64,000 nt of DNA from Triglochin maritima (GCA_963682175.1 OY821775.1:5332001-5396000), one strand, 5' to 3'; numbered from the stretch's first letter, positions 12,540 through 25,149 are shown. The notes: generated from the letters alone by a model not told the origin. Program-made: numbers and translations.

Positions 12540-13090
12540 GCGTAGCCTTCCTGGGGATGCAAGGGGATGGTATTTACCTTGAGCACGACTTCAGAAGCCC
12601 CTCGGTCGCCACCATCAGAGGAGACAAGACACTCCCAAAGTCACCGTGATCTCAAGCTCTGAAGGGGAACTACGGCCTCGAAGATGACCTTTCACCACGG
12701 AGTGCCTGCACTGAACTGCCAACTTCCACTTCAGAAGCTCTGAGAGGAGGCCTCACCTCACTTTCGAGAAGAAGTCCACCTTCTCGTGTGTTTGATAGTA
12801 ATGTTCTCAAATGTGAATGTCATCAGTTGGACCCAATAGTCGTCTCTTAGGGGGTTTGTGCACTCGGAAAGTAAGGAAATAGAAACGAAAAAAAATAACT
12901 TCCCTTTGACCGGTAAATTAAGAGGTGTCTTGGAAAGCAGCCTTACTTTCCCCCCATATAAAAGAAACTTTTCCCTAAGATTTCTCAACTTTTAACTTCG
13001 AAAAGCAAAGGAAACTGCGAGAGAACGGTTCTTTTCGAGTATAGGGTTTGTTAATTTCTAATCACGCGACAATAAGAGGGTCCCGTCCAC
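12540..13090. other. Unexplained higher-GC island with TATA-like site
   Basis: Composition changes abruptly from the AT-rich flanks. The island has short CTTCAGAAGC-type and CTCTGAGAGG-type repeats, no long open frame, and CCCCATATAAAAGAAAC at about 12951-12967, which would serve as a TATA box on the plus strand. I considered a retroelement or pararetroviral leader but found no primer-binding site or coding match. Confidence 0.3.
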
Positions 13091-13689
13091 CTTCTCTGGC
13101 GACGAAGGCTGAGGCTATCTTCTCAGCACGTGATAAGAAGGGCTTGGGGTTATCTTATCTTAGTAGGTTGTTCTGAATTGTGATGAAATACTTAGATCAG
13201 TAGTTTATATTATAAGATGGTTGCCGCACGCTGCACGTTTTGGTGTTTATTTGTATATTTTTAGATTCTAGACTACCAAGTTATAATTACAACTGCATGA
13301 AACTTTATCGTTTAAGTCAATATGTTTTCCAAAAATTCTGCAATTTATTAAAAAATGAAGGCTTGATTAATGACATTAAAGTGTAAGAGTGCAAGAACAA
13401 TTAGCAATGTTTCTTGTTATAGTGGGACCTGACCAGCGAGATGGTGTTGCTAGAGCAAGATTCTGGCGTTCTACTTGGATCGTTCGTACCTATTTTAATA
13501 AAAATGCTTAATGGAATTTTGCTACTAAATGACATGTTGCTTGTGGATGTATTATCAAGTGTTCCAGATCGAATCCAGAATGATTCAAATGTATTCCTAT
13601 ATATTTTAGGGTAACTTGATTTGTCATTGTCTTTCTTGGTGTATTAGATTTATAATTCAATTTTATACAAGATTGCATTGATATTATTA

Positions 13690-14400
13690 ACGAAACTAAT
13701 GTGAAAGCTAATACATGGACCAAAAACTGCAAGATTCAGAAAGCATAAAAGGGACTTATCACAAAATATTATGACAGTTTGCAACTTTAACATGAAATTT
13801 ACATATATTCTTGCTGGTTGGGAGGGATCATGTGCTAATGCTTGAAGACTACAAGATGCATTGACTCGAGCAAATTGTCTACAAATATCACCATGTGAAA
13901 ATTAATCATTTCTAAAATCGATAGTTTTATGGTTAACGTTTAGTTGATATTCTATAAAAAATGTTTTTGTACAAGAAAATTTTATCTTGTAGATGCTAAC
14001 TATCCAAACCAGTCCGCGTTATTTTTCCATATTAAGGTACAAGGTACCATCTTAATGAATCTGATAATGATTGATTACCATCCAATGTTGAGGAAAATTA
14101 ACTACTAACATTCACAATTAAAAAATGTCATAGAACACTCTTTCGGTGTTGTTAAACATTGATTTGCTTTATAAAGGGGATGTATGTATTTCCCCTATGA
14201 TACTCAAGTGAAGATTGTTGTAGTTTTTTTTGTTACATAATGTTATTCGTAAGGAATACACAACTAATTTGCTTAAATTTTTTTGTTGCCAAGTTTGGGA
14301 CACTGAAGGAAGAAGCTCAAATTCTCAAATGGAGGAAGAAGAAGAAGAAACTCAGGTTAAGTTATCTCAACAACAATAGAAACAATTGACACATAAGATG
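13690..14400 (+). pseudogene. PIF/Harbinger (HARBI1-like) transposase pseudogene
   Basis: Across interrupted frames the order of HARBI1-type motifs is preserved: the block before the catalytic Asp, then NMKFTYILAGWEGSCANA (near 13790-13850), a GY/NYPN-like segment after a YKK region (about 13965-14010), YHLNES (about 14045-14065), a degraded VIEHSFGVVK-like region, and FPYDTQVKIVVV (about 14190-14225). Stops and frameshifts interrupt it, and no TIRs were identified. It is a dead DDE transposase copy and has no regulatory role that I can see. The frames 13508-13732 on the opposite strand are shadows. Confidence 0.65.
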
Positions 14401-17400
14401 CGGGAAAATATGACAAATTCTACGTGATTTGGTTGAATATTAACATTAATGTGTCTTGCCATTAATTTTTGTAAAACTTGTCATTAAATCTTCAAATTTT
14501 CATTTATAAATTAAATTGCACCTGCAAACTTTCTCATAGTTTCTAATGATAGACACAAACAATGAAAATTTATTTTTTACTGTATTCAAGAGACAAAGAC
14601 AAACAACAGAATTTGGTTGAAGAGCTTTTACTTTCCAATAGATTCTATTTTTTTTATTTTCCGTTTGACTGCTAAATTAACTTTCAATTGATTTCCACGT
14701 CACTGACAACCTTTTGGCATCCACTTCTGCCAACTGCAAAGATGTTATTATTACCTAACATTCTTCTCCTTGAGCTATCAGAAACTTAAGACCAACACAT
14801 CTTATTAATCTACGTAGTTATATCGTCTGGTTTCGAGAATTAAGTATTAAAGTAATTAAACCCTTGTATTCAGAGATATCCCGGATTTCCACAAAAGAGA
14901 GGCTATCTTAAAAGCAGAGTTGAAAATCAAGGAAATTTGGTTAATTAGCGGGATTTTGCGTCCAGCTCGGTAACATCAGTTGGATTTTGAGTTTTGTAAA
15001 ATGAGAAGTCATGGTTAAACACGGATAACGCGTTGATGTTAGAATTCTAGAGTGGGACATATGGCAACGTCTATTCATTTTCCAAGGTTAACAGTCATGC
15101 TAGTATGCTGCTCTCTAATTAATATTAGGTAGCAACAAGACAAAACGAATAATAATTAATAACTAAATAAAGTCTAGTCTACCACTTGGAGAATGAATAT
15201 CCTTCACAAAAGTCTCTTTCATTTTGATTTCAGGTCGACACTTATTGGATTTATTGTCCACACACTTTCAAACGACTGACGTTTCCACTCGATCGACAAA
15301 TGTCCTTACAAATTTCAAAGAAATATTTTTTTTGGCAAAAGCAAAGCAATTATTGATCCAACAAGGCAACAACCGAGGATTTTGATGGGTCCTTGCCACA
15401 AATATTCTTGCAATGGAGAGTGGGTGACGAGCGGCTTTTGATGGAGGATCATATAGCTTGAAAGGAAAGGAAAAAAGACGGACTTACTATAAATTATTGT
15501 TTAAAGCTTCTAGAGAACGTCGGCCGAGCTTTTATGGTGACATAAAAAACCAAACTTAATGGCTAAGGCGTATAGGGATCGATTTTGATAGTTTGGATTG
15601 GGCTACTTACATTTTGAGCCCATGTTACAGAAAGGCCCGTTTATTATTAAGTGCAAGTCCACGATTACGGTCACATATCTTAGGGAGAGTAATATGTACG
15701 AGTACGTCATTCGAATGTAAGTGATTTCAATAAATTATCAGGCAAAAGGTTAAATACAACATGGTTCAACGGACTCTTTATCAAACCTACAACTTAAGGT
15801 CAGAAACACAAATGAGAAAGGCATTGGAAAAGTATTCCGATTCCCTGTATATCCTGTGCCTCAGCTACGATTCTCCCACCCTACTACAGAATCCTTACTC
15901 CAGCTTTCCATATACTTAAGTTGCATCCGTTGTTCAGTCCAGTTCTCAGCTAATTTTCTACGTTGGTGACAACTTTTAAGAGTCAATCGACGGATGACCG
16001 TTGTGCCCACCCATTCCTTCTTCGTGCTTAATCCTCGACCAACATGTATCCTTTTTCTAGTTCTTCCAGATTTCCTTATGTTATTTGGTTGGTGACATGT
16101 ATCAAGTCCAATTGCTTTTAAGTGAAATCCTATCTGCACCAGATTTCTTACATAACACCGAAAGGTACTAACCCAGAGTCCTTTACACCAACCAACGTAT
16201 CCAACTACCAAAAGGTGACATTCCAGAATATATTAGAATCACGATACAATTCCAAAGACACCTCCCTATCAAGTAAAAGAGCTCCGCTTTTAGGAAGTCA
16301 CAAACACTGAGACGTAACAAAACCGGTTATATTCTATACCATCCTAAACTCCACTGCACTGGAGTCAGCCAAATGGTTTTCGTCTTGGCCATGGACTCTT
16401 GGCGGAACTCCTCAAGGAAACGACAAGGTACACGTCATTCGTATAGAACTAATATGTAGCAGCGGGGTAGCTGAAGTTTTAATAAGAGACGAAGACAAAA
16501 TGGCACGAAGAAAGATCTAGGAAAGGTGGAGGTTTGGAACACACTTGTCAAAATCTAGCAGACGCAGAGTAAATAGTGGCGTTGGTGGTTGTACTTACAG
16601 ATGGTTGTACTTACAGGTACTATTACCGTACGCGTCCGGCCAATGCCCATTCTTCAGAGTTGCAGGACGGACCTTGAGTCTCTTCTGCAAACTACAAACA
16701 CCAGATGGCAGTATTACCCATTCTGAATAAAAGAAAAACTTGATGGAGCAAAATGCATAATAGTTTTGTTCCACATTTATCCAGCTCAAAATGCCTATGG
16801 ACAAGAATCCATAAATCACCAAATCAATAGAATTTCAACTTACAAATGTTGAAATATTGAATCTCATGATGGAGCAAAACTGCAAAAGGCTTATTTGAGC
16901 AGATTAAAAGCAAACCTCATTGTATTATGCCACATTTCTGTGGTCTTACCATATTTCTACTAATTTGGCATTTTATCAAAAGCCTTTTGTATATGGATGC
17001 GATGATTTATAATCTCATATCCCACAATGATTGTTTAAATTACTCCCATCTTTTGAATAAGATAAACAAAAGACTTAATTATTTTATATTCCGAAACAAT
17101 AACTAATTTAGATAATCACCCCATTAAGAAATACATAAATTGCGAAACGTCGCATGATGCAAGATTAGAAAGTTGAAATCCTAAAAATTAATATACTGTT
17201 TTTCCCCCTTCTCCACTCATCGCGGCAAGTATTTAAACGTGCAGCATTGTTGTCAGAAGGAGTTGAGCAACAGATACTTCTATAGTTCTATTACTTTATC
17301 CAAACGACCAAAACCAAAAATATTCGGGAAGTATAAGATTTATTAGACAAAAAATGGAGAATTTTACATGTGAGTTGACGTTTTCTATCTCAAAATACCC

Positions 17401-17840
17401 ACCCAAGAAATAAAAATCATAGTAACTATAACATGTTGGGATAGGAAACCGTCAAAATTTCAATTAAGACTTGACGTGGTGAAAAGTTTTGTGATCTGTT
17501 AACGTAGTTATGCATTATGAAAAAGAAACATAATATAAGAGAAAAAAGGAAGAAAAAATCATGATTTGCCACAAAAAGACATGTTTGTGCACCGTTTATG
17601 ACGAAAAATGACATCTTTGACATGCGTTTAAGCTTATCAACTTTAAAATGGTCGTTAAAGACATTTATAACATATAACATCAACATATCATATTATGTGG
17701 CTAAAAAATTGTAAACTACGTGTCAGCTGATTTTTAAAGTTATACACATTTTTAAATCAAAAAATGAAACCCATTAGTCAAACGGGCAGACTGCCCGGTG
17801 CCCGATCAACATCCTCCAATCATCTCTACCCTCCCTTCAC
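14401..17840. other. Long spacer without a supported gene
   Basis: AT-rich. A minus-strand frame at 15861-16211 (116 residues, basic) and one at 16595-16822 are the longest. Neither shows a recognisable motif, and both could be chance or decayed transposon sequence. No RNA gene or TSD-bounded element was recognised. Confidence 0.4.
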
Positions 17841-17845
17841 TCCCC

Positions 17846-17853
17846 TATATAAC
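17846..17853 (+). promoter_or_regulatory. TATA box of the AIG2-like gene
   Basis: CTATATAA lies about 70 bp upstream of the ATG at 17920. It is followed by a C-rich, A-rich leader typical of plant 5' UTRs. Confidence 0.65.
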
Positions 17854-17919
17854 CACCAGCACCACTAATTCTCCCCCATCCCCAAACCCCATCCTACAAA
17901 CCGATAATCAATATAAAAA

Positions 17920-18471
17920 ATGGAGAAGAAATCCCTTATCTTCACGTACGGGACCCTAAAGAGTGGCTTTTCAAACCACCCGTTAATGCAAGACCTAATC
18001 CACTCCGGCGACGCGACCTTCCTCGGCGTGCACCGCACGTGCAAACCCTACCCGCTGGTGTGCGGCCCGTTCCGGGTGCCGTTCCTCCTCAACCTCCCCG
18101 AACGCGGGCAGCACGTCCACGGCGAGCTCTACGCTGTGTCCCCCCGCGGCCTCGCGCGCATGGACGAGCTCGAGGGGACAACCAACGGCCACTACGAGCG
18201 CCTTCCCGTCGTCGTCAACCTCGTGGACGGGGACGGGGTGGAGGACGACGGGGAGGTGGAGGCGGAAGCGTATTATGGGCATAGGAGTTATGCTGAGGAG
18301 CTGTGGAGGAGGAGTGGGAAGAGGGGGTTCGGGGTTTATTCCGAGAAGGAGGCGAGAGGGTATGTTAAGAGGACGGATCGGCCTAAAGGGGTCGCGTTTC
18401 TTGACCATATTAGGTCGTTCGTTGGGAATTGTAGCAGTTCGGCTTCGGCTTCTGTTGCTCTTGTTTCCTGA
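17920..18471 (+). CDS. AIG2-like / gamma-glutamylcyclotransferase-fold protein
   Basis: An intronless frame of 183 residues matching the usual length of plant AIG2-like (GGACT/GGCT-fold) proteins. The N-terminal substrate-binding loop [13 protein letters not shown] (residues 8-20) is intact, and the catalytic acid lies in MDELEG (E85). HGELYAV (67-73) and AYYGH (about 117-121) fit the beta-barrel core. Family members cleave gamma-glutamyl-amines or gamma-glutamyl amino acids to 5-oxoproline in the cytosol; the exact substrate here is unknown. There is no signal peptide, and the Ser/Ala-rich tail (about 171-183) is not conserved. The first ATG follows a good A-rich context (AAAAAATGG) and a TATA box at the expected distance. 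The first 330 bp are strikingly GC-rich and the 3' third is not. The gene stands alone with spacer on both sides. Confidence 0.9.
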   Translation: MEKKSLIFTYGTLKSGFSNHPLMQDLIHSGDATFLGVHRTCKPYPLVCGPFRVPFLLNLPERGQHVHGELYAVSPRGLARMDELEGTTNGHYERLPVVVNLVDGDGVEDDGEVEAEAYYGHRSYAEELWRRSGKRGFGVYSEKEARGYVKRTDRPKGVAFLDHIRSFVGNCSSSASASVALVS

Positions 18472-18599
18472 TTTTGTGTTTGGTGTGTGGTAGTTGTTGA
18501 GGGGTGGTGTTTGTGTGGTGTCGAAAATAATTGTGAGGTTTGATGATTGAATTATCCAAATGAACAAGGTTCGAGAATTGGTGATTTCACGATTTGTGA

Positions 18600-21500
18600 T
18601 GAATCAGAAGATATGAATCGCATGTGTTTTAGTGTTGAAGCCACATATGTTTGGATGATTTGTCCTTGCTAATTGGCACAGAGCAGCTGCTACTTGTATG
18701 ATGTGAATCAGCATAGATCGTCTACCAAACTGATCTCTGTTTCTTCCTGTCTTGTTGTCTCTATTATTTGTTTATTTGGAAGATGGTACAACTGCAATAG
18801 ACTCGGTCACTCCGGAAGGAGATTTCATCCTTGCAAGTCGCACGTCTATCAAACTAATAAATGGAAACTTTGGATGGAAGATAATTGAAACTCGTTCACG
18901 TCTAAAATTGTAAATATTGGTCCGACACGTGAATGTGAACTTGCCACTGGGTTATAGGACCTACAGCCTCAACTCACGAGGGTTGAACTTGAAGTAATTT
19001 GTGTATGACATTTTGTGATCACGCGACGAGGATATGATGCTATAATTTGGTTGAAGACATGGTTATGTTTCTCGAGTTGATCATGAGAGAGCGTAATTTA
19101 GCAGACAGACTAGATACGATTCTTCCAAATAGAAAAATTTAAGGATTTGAACCTCTTTTCTCGACTCACCTACTGATCTTGCAGTATGTATAGACTAGTT
19201 ATGAGTCCTCATGAATCAAGCTGATACCCCGAATCCTCTGCATAAAGGAGAAACCAAACTCATTAAAAAAACCTGGCAGAGGAACAATTACAAGAGAAAT
19301 AAAGGAACGACGCAATAAAAAAATAAAGATTCCAATTGTCTGGTCCAGAAAAGGCACAAATGCTCATATAGGCGCTTTTCACTTTCACATGTGAATAAGA
19401 AAATGACTCCTAAACCTAATGACTTATTATGTAATTTTCAAGGAGTAAGCGCTTTTCTTGTGAAACCTAATTAATTCCACAAAGGAAGCAGGACAACAAA
19501 GATAAGTCAGCAAAAGGTAAAACTTAGCAGGCAGAAAGTAAAGCTGAATCCTCCGTGGAATTGTAAGTTGAATATATATAAGCACAGATCTGATTGTTAA
19601 ACCGCAGATAGGACCCATAAACCCAATGGTGGGATGAAAATCAAGTAAAATTTAGCATACAGAATTACAGATCACAAGAGAACGAAATTTCTGCAACAGT
19701 AGAAACCTGAGCAATTAAGTGCTCCAGGGGATCAGAATAAGAAAAGTTAAAATGAAACTAGTCCGGCATATTATCTTCTATATTTTTCTGCGTGAGAACA
19801 ACTTAGTGTGTTGAACTGAGTTACTTGACCTTTTCAAATTCTAATAAAATTCTTCTTAGTAATGGTAATTTGCTTCCAAATGAAAAGTGAAAACAACTGA
19901 TCAGTGATCACAAAAAAAAAGTGGAGCTTGCAATTTTTTGTAAAATTCTAGTGTAAATCCAGAGTGATATCAAAAGACTATGCTACTACTATAAGGCAAA
20001 GGAAGAACTAGTGATTGAGAGATTCTTTTGGTTCGGGTTTCCACCATATAGATATATAAAAGATACAACTGCAAGCTTCGTAAAGAGAGGATCGACCCAA
20101 CTTGCAATCTTAAAAAATCAAATTTAGGAGAGGCAGACCATTAATTTATCCAGAAAGATTGTTTTTGATGATATTACAAATAAAATGCCAATGCGTGACC
20201 AATAATTGATGCCATACTTTGGATTAACAAAATGCTAACATACCAATAAAAAAAATGCTAGCACATATACAACTTAAAGAAACATGAAGGGTAACATCTC
20301 TACTTTGGACCACCAAATGTTTAAAAACGTATTATCTGCAAGTGGACGTAAAGAAATGATTCCTAAGCTAAATTTCGCATTATTTTTTGGTAACCATCTC
20401 ATCTAAGAATAAGATACTGTCTGGAATCTGAAAAAGAGAAAACAAACATGAGCCCGACGTAGGATGCTATTTGTTTTTGTATTAAAGAAGACAAAAATAA
20501 TAATTCATAAGTACCTTTCATAAAACAAACGAAATAGAAACAAAATGAACTCTTAATAGTTGGCATAAGCGTGATCTGTGATGTCAACTCACGTGTGAAG
20601 ATAAAACATTGAGATTCAATTGTCTTTAGAAGAAGAAAAAATATTTATTCATAAATATCAAGCGAAAGACAAATAATAGTGACAACTACTAATGTTGAAT
20701 GCCAAATTTGGTATAAAGCTATATTTCCTGGATAATCTGAGTCACTGGAATGGAATACTGGCTTTTTATAAAAGAAACAAGATAATAGGAAATGAAAACG
20801 GTATCATGTAGTAGGGTCAATGTAATGCTATGTATTAAAAAAGAGCCACATATCAAAAAAATATTTTCTAAGCAGACTTTACATATTATGTGCTATAAAA
20901 ATGGACAACTTAAAGAACTATTGCTGATTTACGATATTTTATCATCATAAGCTCTACTAGTAGCACTTAATCTTATCATAAAATATATCGGCAATAAGAA
21001 GTGAAATATGGATTGGGTCGGATATAATTATTACTTGTCATGATCTGAAAAACGATAGGGAGGATGGCTTGTAATCGAAGAAGGGAAATTATTTCGTACC
21101 ACTATTTTCTAAGAGAACAATTTCTGAAATCAATATTACAGATGAAGGGCTTCAGTCCAATGATTCCAGGAGCTTGGACTACGTTGGACCAAGTTTTTAG
21201 TCACTATGGACCTGCAATTACGAAAGTTGGAAGAGGAAGACAGATAACAATTCATTGGAGAACATATCAAATGTATACTGTAAACAGATTATCTTTTCCC
21301 ACATGTATACTTTATGATGTGATTGAAGTTTTTATACTTGACGGATCGTGGATTTTATGAGTTGGATCGAGAGACTATAGCTTTTAGAATTTGACAAAGC
21401 ATGTTACCAAAGGTTATTACTTTCCCGGTAAAATATTATAGTAGATACATGGAAATGACAGTATGACACTAGTAACACTACTAGTGTATGCTTAGATTAG

Positions 21501-22420
21501 AAACATGACTAGCTGATGCATAGGAGAGACAATATACTAGAACCAGCAGTTGGAATATGATGGTATCTTCTTCATCAACTTTTTTAGCATCAGATATCAT
21601 TTGCAGGAAAAAAAAACTAAGTGCTCATTAAAATTTCATCACATTGAATAATTGATGGAACAGAGTTATAGGTATTCAGTCCCAACTCCTAAACCTCGCA
21701 ATTATGTGAATTAACTTAAACAGCACATTTCAACTGCAGAGTAAGGAACAATAAGCACAGACTGAAATTTGGGATTGTAACTAAGTCATCTAATAACTTT
21801 GCCATGTTTTACTATTACATAATAGCCAATCGTCGCCTCTCTACTAAATACCGCTAATTAGAGAAAGAACCATTTCTGCTTCTGTTTTCCATTCTCAAGA
21901 CATTACTTGTAGCTTCACTTGTTCCTACTTTCCAGAATCAGTCTTGTATAATTAACTACAACTCAGCTGAAAGTGGGCCTCCTTATCACCCAACATCCCA
22001 TCACAATAATATCTGATCTGCTGTATTTCCAGAAAAAATAGACCACTTCTTATAACACAAGTGAACAGGGAAATACTTCGTCATTTCCTTAAGAAAAATA
22101 AAACTTCAGATTTTATGATTCCTACCTCACTAACTCTATTGCGGCAATTAATCTTCTCCTCTCTGGCAGTTAGATTACCAGAAGAATACCATGCCGAATA
22201 CTTGAGTTGTTTCTCTGGAAGTTTGCATTACCAGAAACATTTACTTAAAAACTTCCAGCCAGATGATTCCTCTAGAATGAGTTGGAAACTGTGAATTGGC
22301 AACACTATAACAGTAACAAATTTTGGATTTTATCCTTCAGGAGTCAAACACACAAAAATAAGTGCTTTGTTTTTAGACTCGTGAAAAGAAAATTGGTTCT
22401 TAATCCTCCGTCAATCTCAG
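18600..22420. other. Long AT-rich region, no supported gene
   Basis: Many short frames, none with a recognisable domain. The 98-residue plus frame at 21064-21360 has no family signature. The region could hold introns of a minus-strand gene beginning near 23.05 kb, but I could not assemble exons. Confidence 0.35.
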
Positions 22421-22424
22421 ATCA

Positions 22425-22600
22425 TGTCGAGTTGCTGCAGGAAAAATTGAAAACCCCAATCTACTTACTGTAAACATTTGGTTAACGTATTGGTTAACCA
22501 CATTCCACAACGCATAATAGAATCATTTGCTTATCAAATAATCTACCGGGCCGTAAATACAATTAGACGAAAGATCGAAATGAATCCATCTACTGGAGAA
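22425..22600 (+). pseudogene. rps7: Old nuclear copy of plastid rps7 (5' part)
   Basis: The frame LVNVLVNHI...SFAYQIIYRAV...IRRKIEMNP (from 22478) tracks the N-terminal third of plastid ribosomal protein S7, including the AYQIIYRAV core. Upstream, ATGTCGAG...CTGCAGG (22424-22440) lines up with the start of the plastid gene, with indels. Similarity fades after about 22595. Substitutions and frame changes show an ancient, non-functional NUPT, not a gene. The match is from memory of the S7 family, not from a search. Confidence 0.5.
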
Positions 22601-22971
22601 TCAATCCACAAAGCACACTGCATCGCTGCAGAAAATGCTACTTTAGCCGAGGCATTTCCTCAAACACTTTCCGTTCAGAGGATTCCTCCTCGAAATGATA
22701 CCATCAACAGATCCTAATACTCCCAAACCCGAAACCGATCACTTGTAACAATCCGAGTGGCACCTAAAGTTGATCTCTCCCACCACTAACCTAAACGCTG
22801 AAGATCCAAACACAACACGTCTATAGTAACAATCGCACTAACGAAAACGGGAAACATGATAAAAACTGGAATGCGGCGACGGAACGAGTTCGGATCAAAA
22901 TTCTAACGAAACGGATGCAGCAGAAACACTACCGCGATAGAGATCGATAGCAGAAGGAGACGATTTGGTAC

Positions 22972-23120
22972 CTTCCAGTTCGGATCTCTTCGGAAACCCT
23001 AGTTTTCGCTACCATGGGTATTTCTGTGGCAAATCGGATCGGAGGTTTTCGCGTTTGAGGAGGAGAAAGGGCGGGGATCTCACGAAGACCCGAAAAACCG
23101 AAGGGGTCGGTATATATATG
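22972..23120 (-). promoter_or_regulatory. Putative promoter and first exon of an unidentified minus-strand gene
   Basis: On the minus strand a TATATATATACC box (plus 23110-23119) is followed about 30 bp later by CT-rich leader sequence, then an ATG at 23015. Fourteen codons (MVAKTRVSEEIRTG) follow, and then AAG|GTACC, a good splice donor (exon end 22972). The composition (CTAGGGTTT motif, GC-rich leader) is typical of a housekeeping-type 5' UTR. The short coding start may itself be untranslated. No downstream exons were recognised with confidence. Confidence 0.4.
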
Positions 23121-23901
23121 TGCTTGTTTGCTTAGTGGTCCTTGGATTATTTGGTATTGAATGTCTATACTCCCAACTTTAACAATTATGGAGATTAATA
23201 GATTTATTTTTAATTACTCAACGAAGGGAATGCACACAGATAATCCCCGGAATGGAGTATGAGAAAAAAATATCAAATTTACTTGTTGAGTTATCCCAAC
23301 TTGGTCAGTCGGATTGATATATTTTGTTCTCTGATTTTATCAGTGTATGAATGTCTTACGTGAACCTAATCATATATCAGAAGAAAGAAATATTAGACTG
23401 TTGAGCTCGACTCCTAACTAGCTTTACTAACTGTTGTGAACATGATTCAAGGCACTAGATATTGAGACCAGAAGAAGCACGGACACACTTCATTTAATTT
23501 TCCCAGTTGGTATTTGATTTTAGTATAATTTTCCATCTATAGCGTTCAGATTATTATCATCCCTTGGATACGAGCGAGAGGAGCCGACCGACTAACATGC
23601 TTATTAGTCAAGTCTACCATACCAATAAGTCAAGGTCAAACATTTTATGTAGTATATTTTGTTTGCAGTTAGGTAAATCTCAACGCAGGTTAGTTTGTCA
23701 ACAATCAAACGTTTACTCATGTAACCCATCCATCCATGAAAATAGATACATGGTATTGTAATAATTAACCAACAATATTTCTTAACATAGTGCTCACAAA
23801 TCCAAGCTTATTTCCTTCTCCTCTTGCCTATTATATTACGTAATAGTAATAATACAATCTAATACATGAAGATCATGCATGCATGCGTCACAGACATCTC
23901 C

Positions 23902-25149
23902 TTAGTGAAGATACCCATCGTGGCCACCACCATATCCTCCACCGGCGCCGGCGCCGGCGCCATGGCCATATGCTTCACCTCCATGTCCACCACCGCCGCC
24001 TCCATGCTCACCTCCACCGTATCCACCACCTTCACCACCTCCTCCACCATGTCCTTCAGCAGCACCTCCACCACCGTGAGCCCCTCCAGCACCATAACCA
24101 GCTCCATCACCTTCACCCCCTCCACCGCCATGGCCACCACCTGCACCTCCTCCGCCTCCACCACCATAGCCTCCTCCTCCACCACCAGCATGAGCCCCAT
24201 TGGCACCATATCCAGCTCCACCACCTCCACCTTCGCCTCCTCCACCGCCATGACCTCCTCCTCCACCGCCACTGTAAGCCCCACTGGCGCCATAACCAGC
24301 ACCATCACTTTCACCTCCTCCACCACCATGACCGCCACCTTCACCTCCACCCCCACCATGGCCTCCTCCTCCACCACCAGCACCATAACCAGCACCAGCA
24401 CCTTCACCTCCTCCACCACCGTGACCGCCACCTTCACCTCCTCCACCACCGTGACCGCCACCTTCACCTCCACCCCCACCATGGCCTCCTCCTCCACCAC
24501 CACCATGAGCACCATCAGCACCATAACCAGCACCACCACCTTCACCTCCTCCACCACCATGACCGCCACCTTCACCTCCACCCCCACCATGGCCTCCACC
24601 ACCACCATGAGCATAACCAGCACCACCACCTTCACCTCCTCCACCACCATGACCGCCACCACCACCATGGCCTCCTCCTACACCACCACCATGAGCACCA
24701 CTATAACCAACACCACCACCTTCACCTCCTCCACCACCATGACCGCCACCTTCACCTCCACCACCACCATGAGCACCACCAGCACCATAACCAGCACCAC
24801 CACCTTCACCTCCTCCACCACCGTACCCACCGCCATGTTCACCTCCAGCACCATAGCCGTCACCGCCACCACCACCATGCCCTCCTCCACCACCATGCTC
24901 TACACCACCACCATATCCACCTCCTGATCCACCACCACCACCGGACCCTCCACCATGCTCCCCTCCATATCCACCTCCACCACCTTTACCTCCTCCACCA
25001 CCATATCCACCACCATGACCCCCACCACCTCCATGCCCACCACCATAACTAACTTCTTCAAAATCTAGTAGAGCTCTACTAGCTGAACATATCCCAATAC
25101 ACAACACCACAAAGAGTGCAACACTAACAACACTACTAAATCTAGCCAT
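23902..25149 (-). CDS. Secreted glycine-rich protein (cell-wall type), 415 aa
   Basis: A single-exon frame. Residues 1-23 form a signal peptide (VVSVALFVVLCIGICSA) with likely cleavage before SRALLDFEE. The rest is almost wholly GGGH, GGGGEGGG and AGYGA-type repeats with periodic His, Glu and Tyr. This composition is typical of plant glycine-rich proteins of the cell wall or apoplast, where they are thought to be structural. It lacks the Cys-rich C-terminal domain of class II GRPs and any RNA-recognition motif. A TATA box (ATATAAATA on the minus strand, plus 25190-25198) sits about 45 bp before the ATG. The long open frames on the opposite strand and in other frames come from the repetitive GGN codons. 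The paralogue at 37045 shares the SASRALL junction. A 1.3-kb inverted repeat lies about 105 bp upstream. Confidence 0.9.
   Translation of the reverse strand: MARFSSVVSVALFVVLCIGICSASRALLDFEEVSYGGGHGGGGGHGGGYGGGGGKGGGGGYGGEHGGGSGGGGGSGGGYGGGVEHGGGGGHGGGGGDGYGAGGEHGGGYGGGGGEGGGAGYGAGGAHGGGGGEGGGHGGGGGEGGGVGYSGAHGGGVGGGHGGGGGHGGGGGEGGGAGYAHGGGGGHGGGGGEGGGHGGGGGEGGGAGYGADGAHGGGGGGGHGGGGGEGGGHGGGGGEGGGHGGGGGEGAGAGYGAGGGGGGHGGGGGEGGGHGGGGGESDGAGYGASGAYSGGGGGGHGGGGGEGGGGGAGYGANGAHAGGGGGGYGGGGGGGAGGGHGGGGGEGDGAGYGAGGAHGGGGAAEGHGGGGGEGGGYGGGEHGGGGGGHGGEAYGHGAGAGAGGGYGGGHDGYLH

Noticed and set aside
12540..13090. Endogenous pararetrovirus leader
   Set aside because: A TATA box and composition shift were suggestive, but there is no tRNA-Met primer site and no coding homology nearby.
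15861..16211. 116-residue basic minus-strand protein
   Set aside because: No recognised family, no codon bias, no promoter or partner exon that I could defend.
23866..25052. Long plus-strand frames (Ser/Thr-rich and His/Leu-rich) opposite the first glycine-rich gene
   Set aside because: They are mirror readings of GGN-repeat codons. Only the minus frame has a signal peptide, TATA box and sensible composition.
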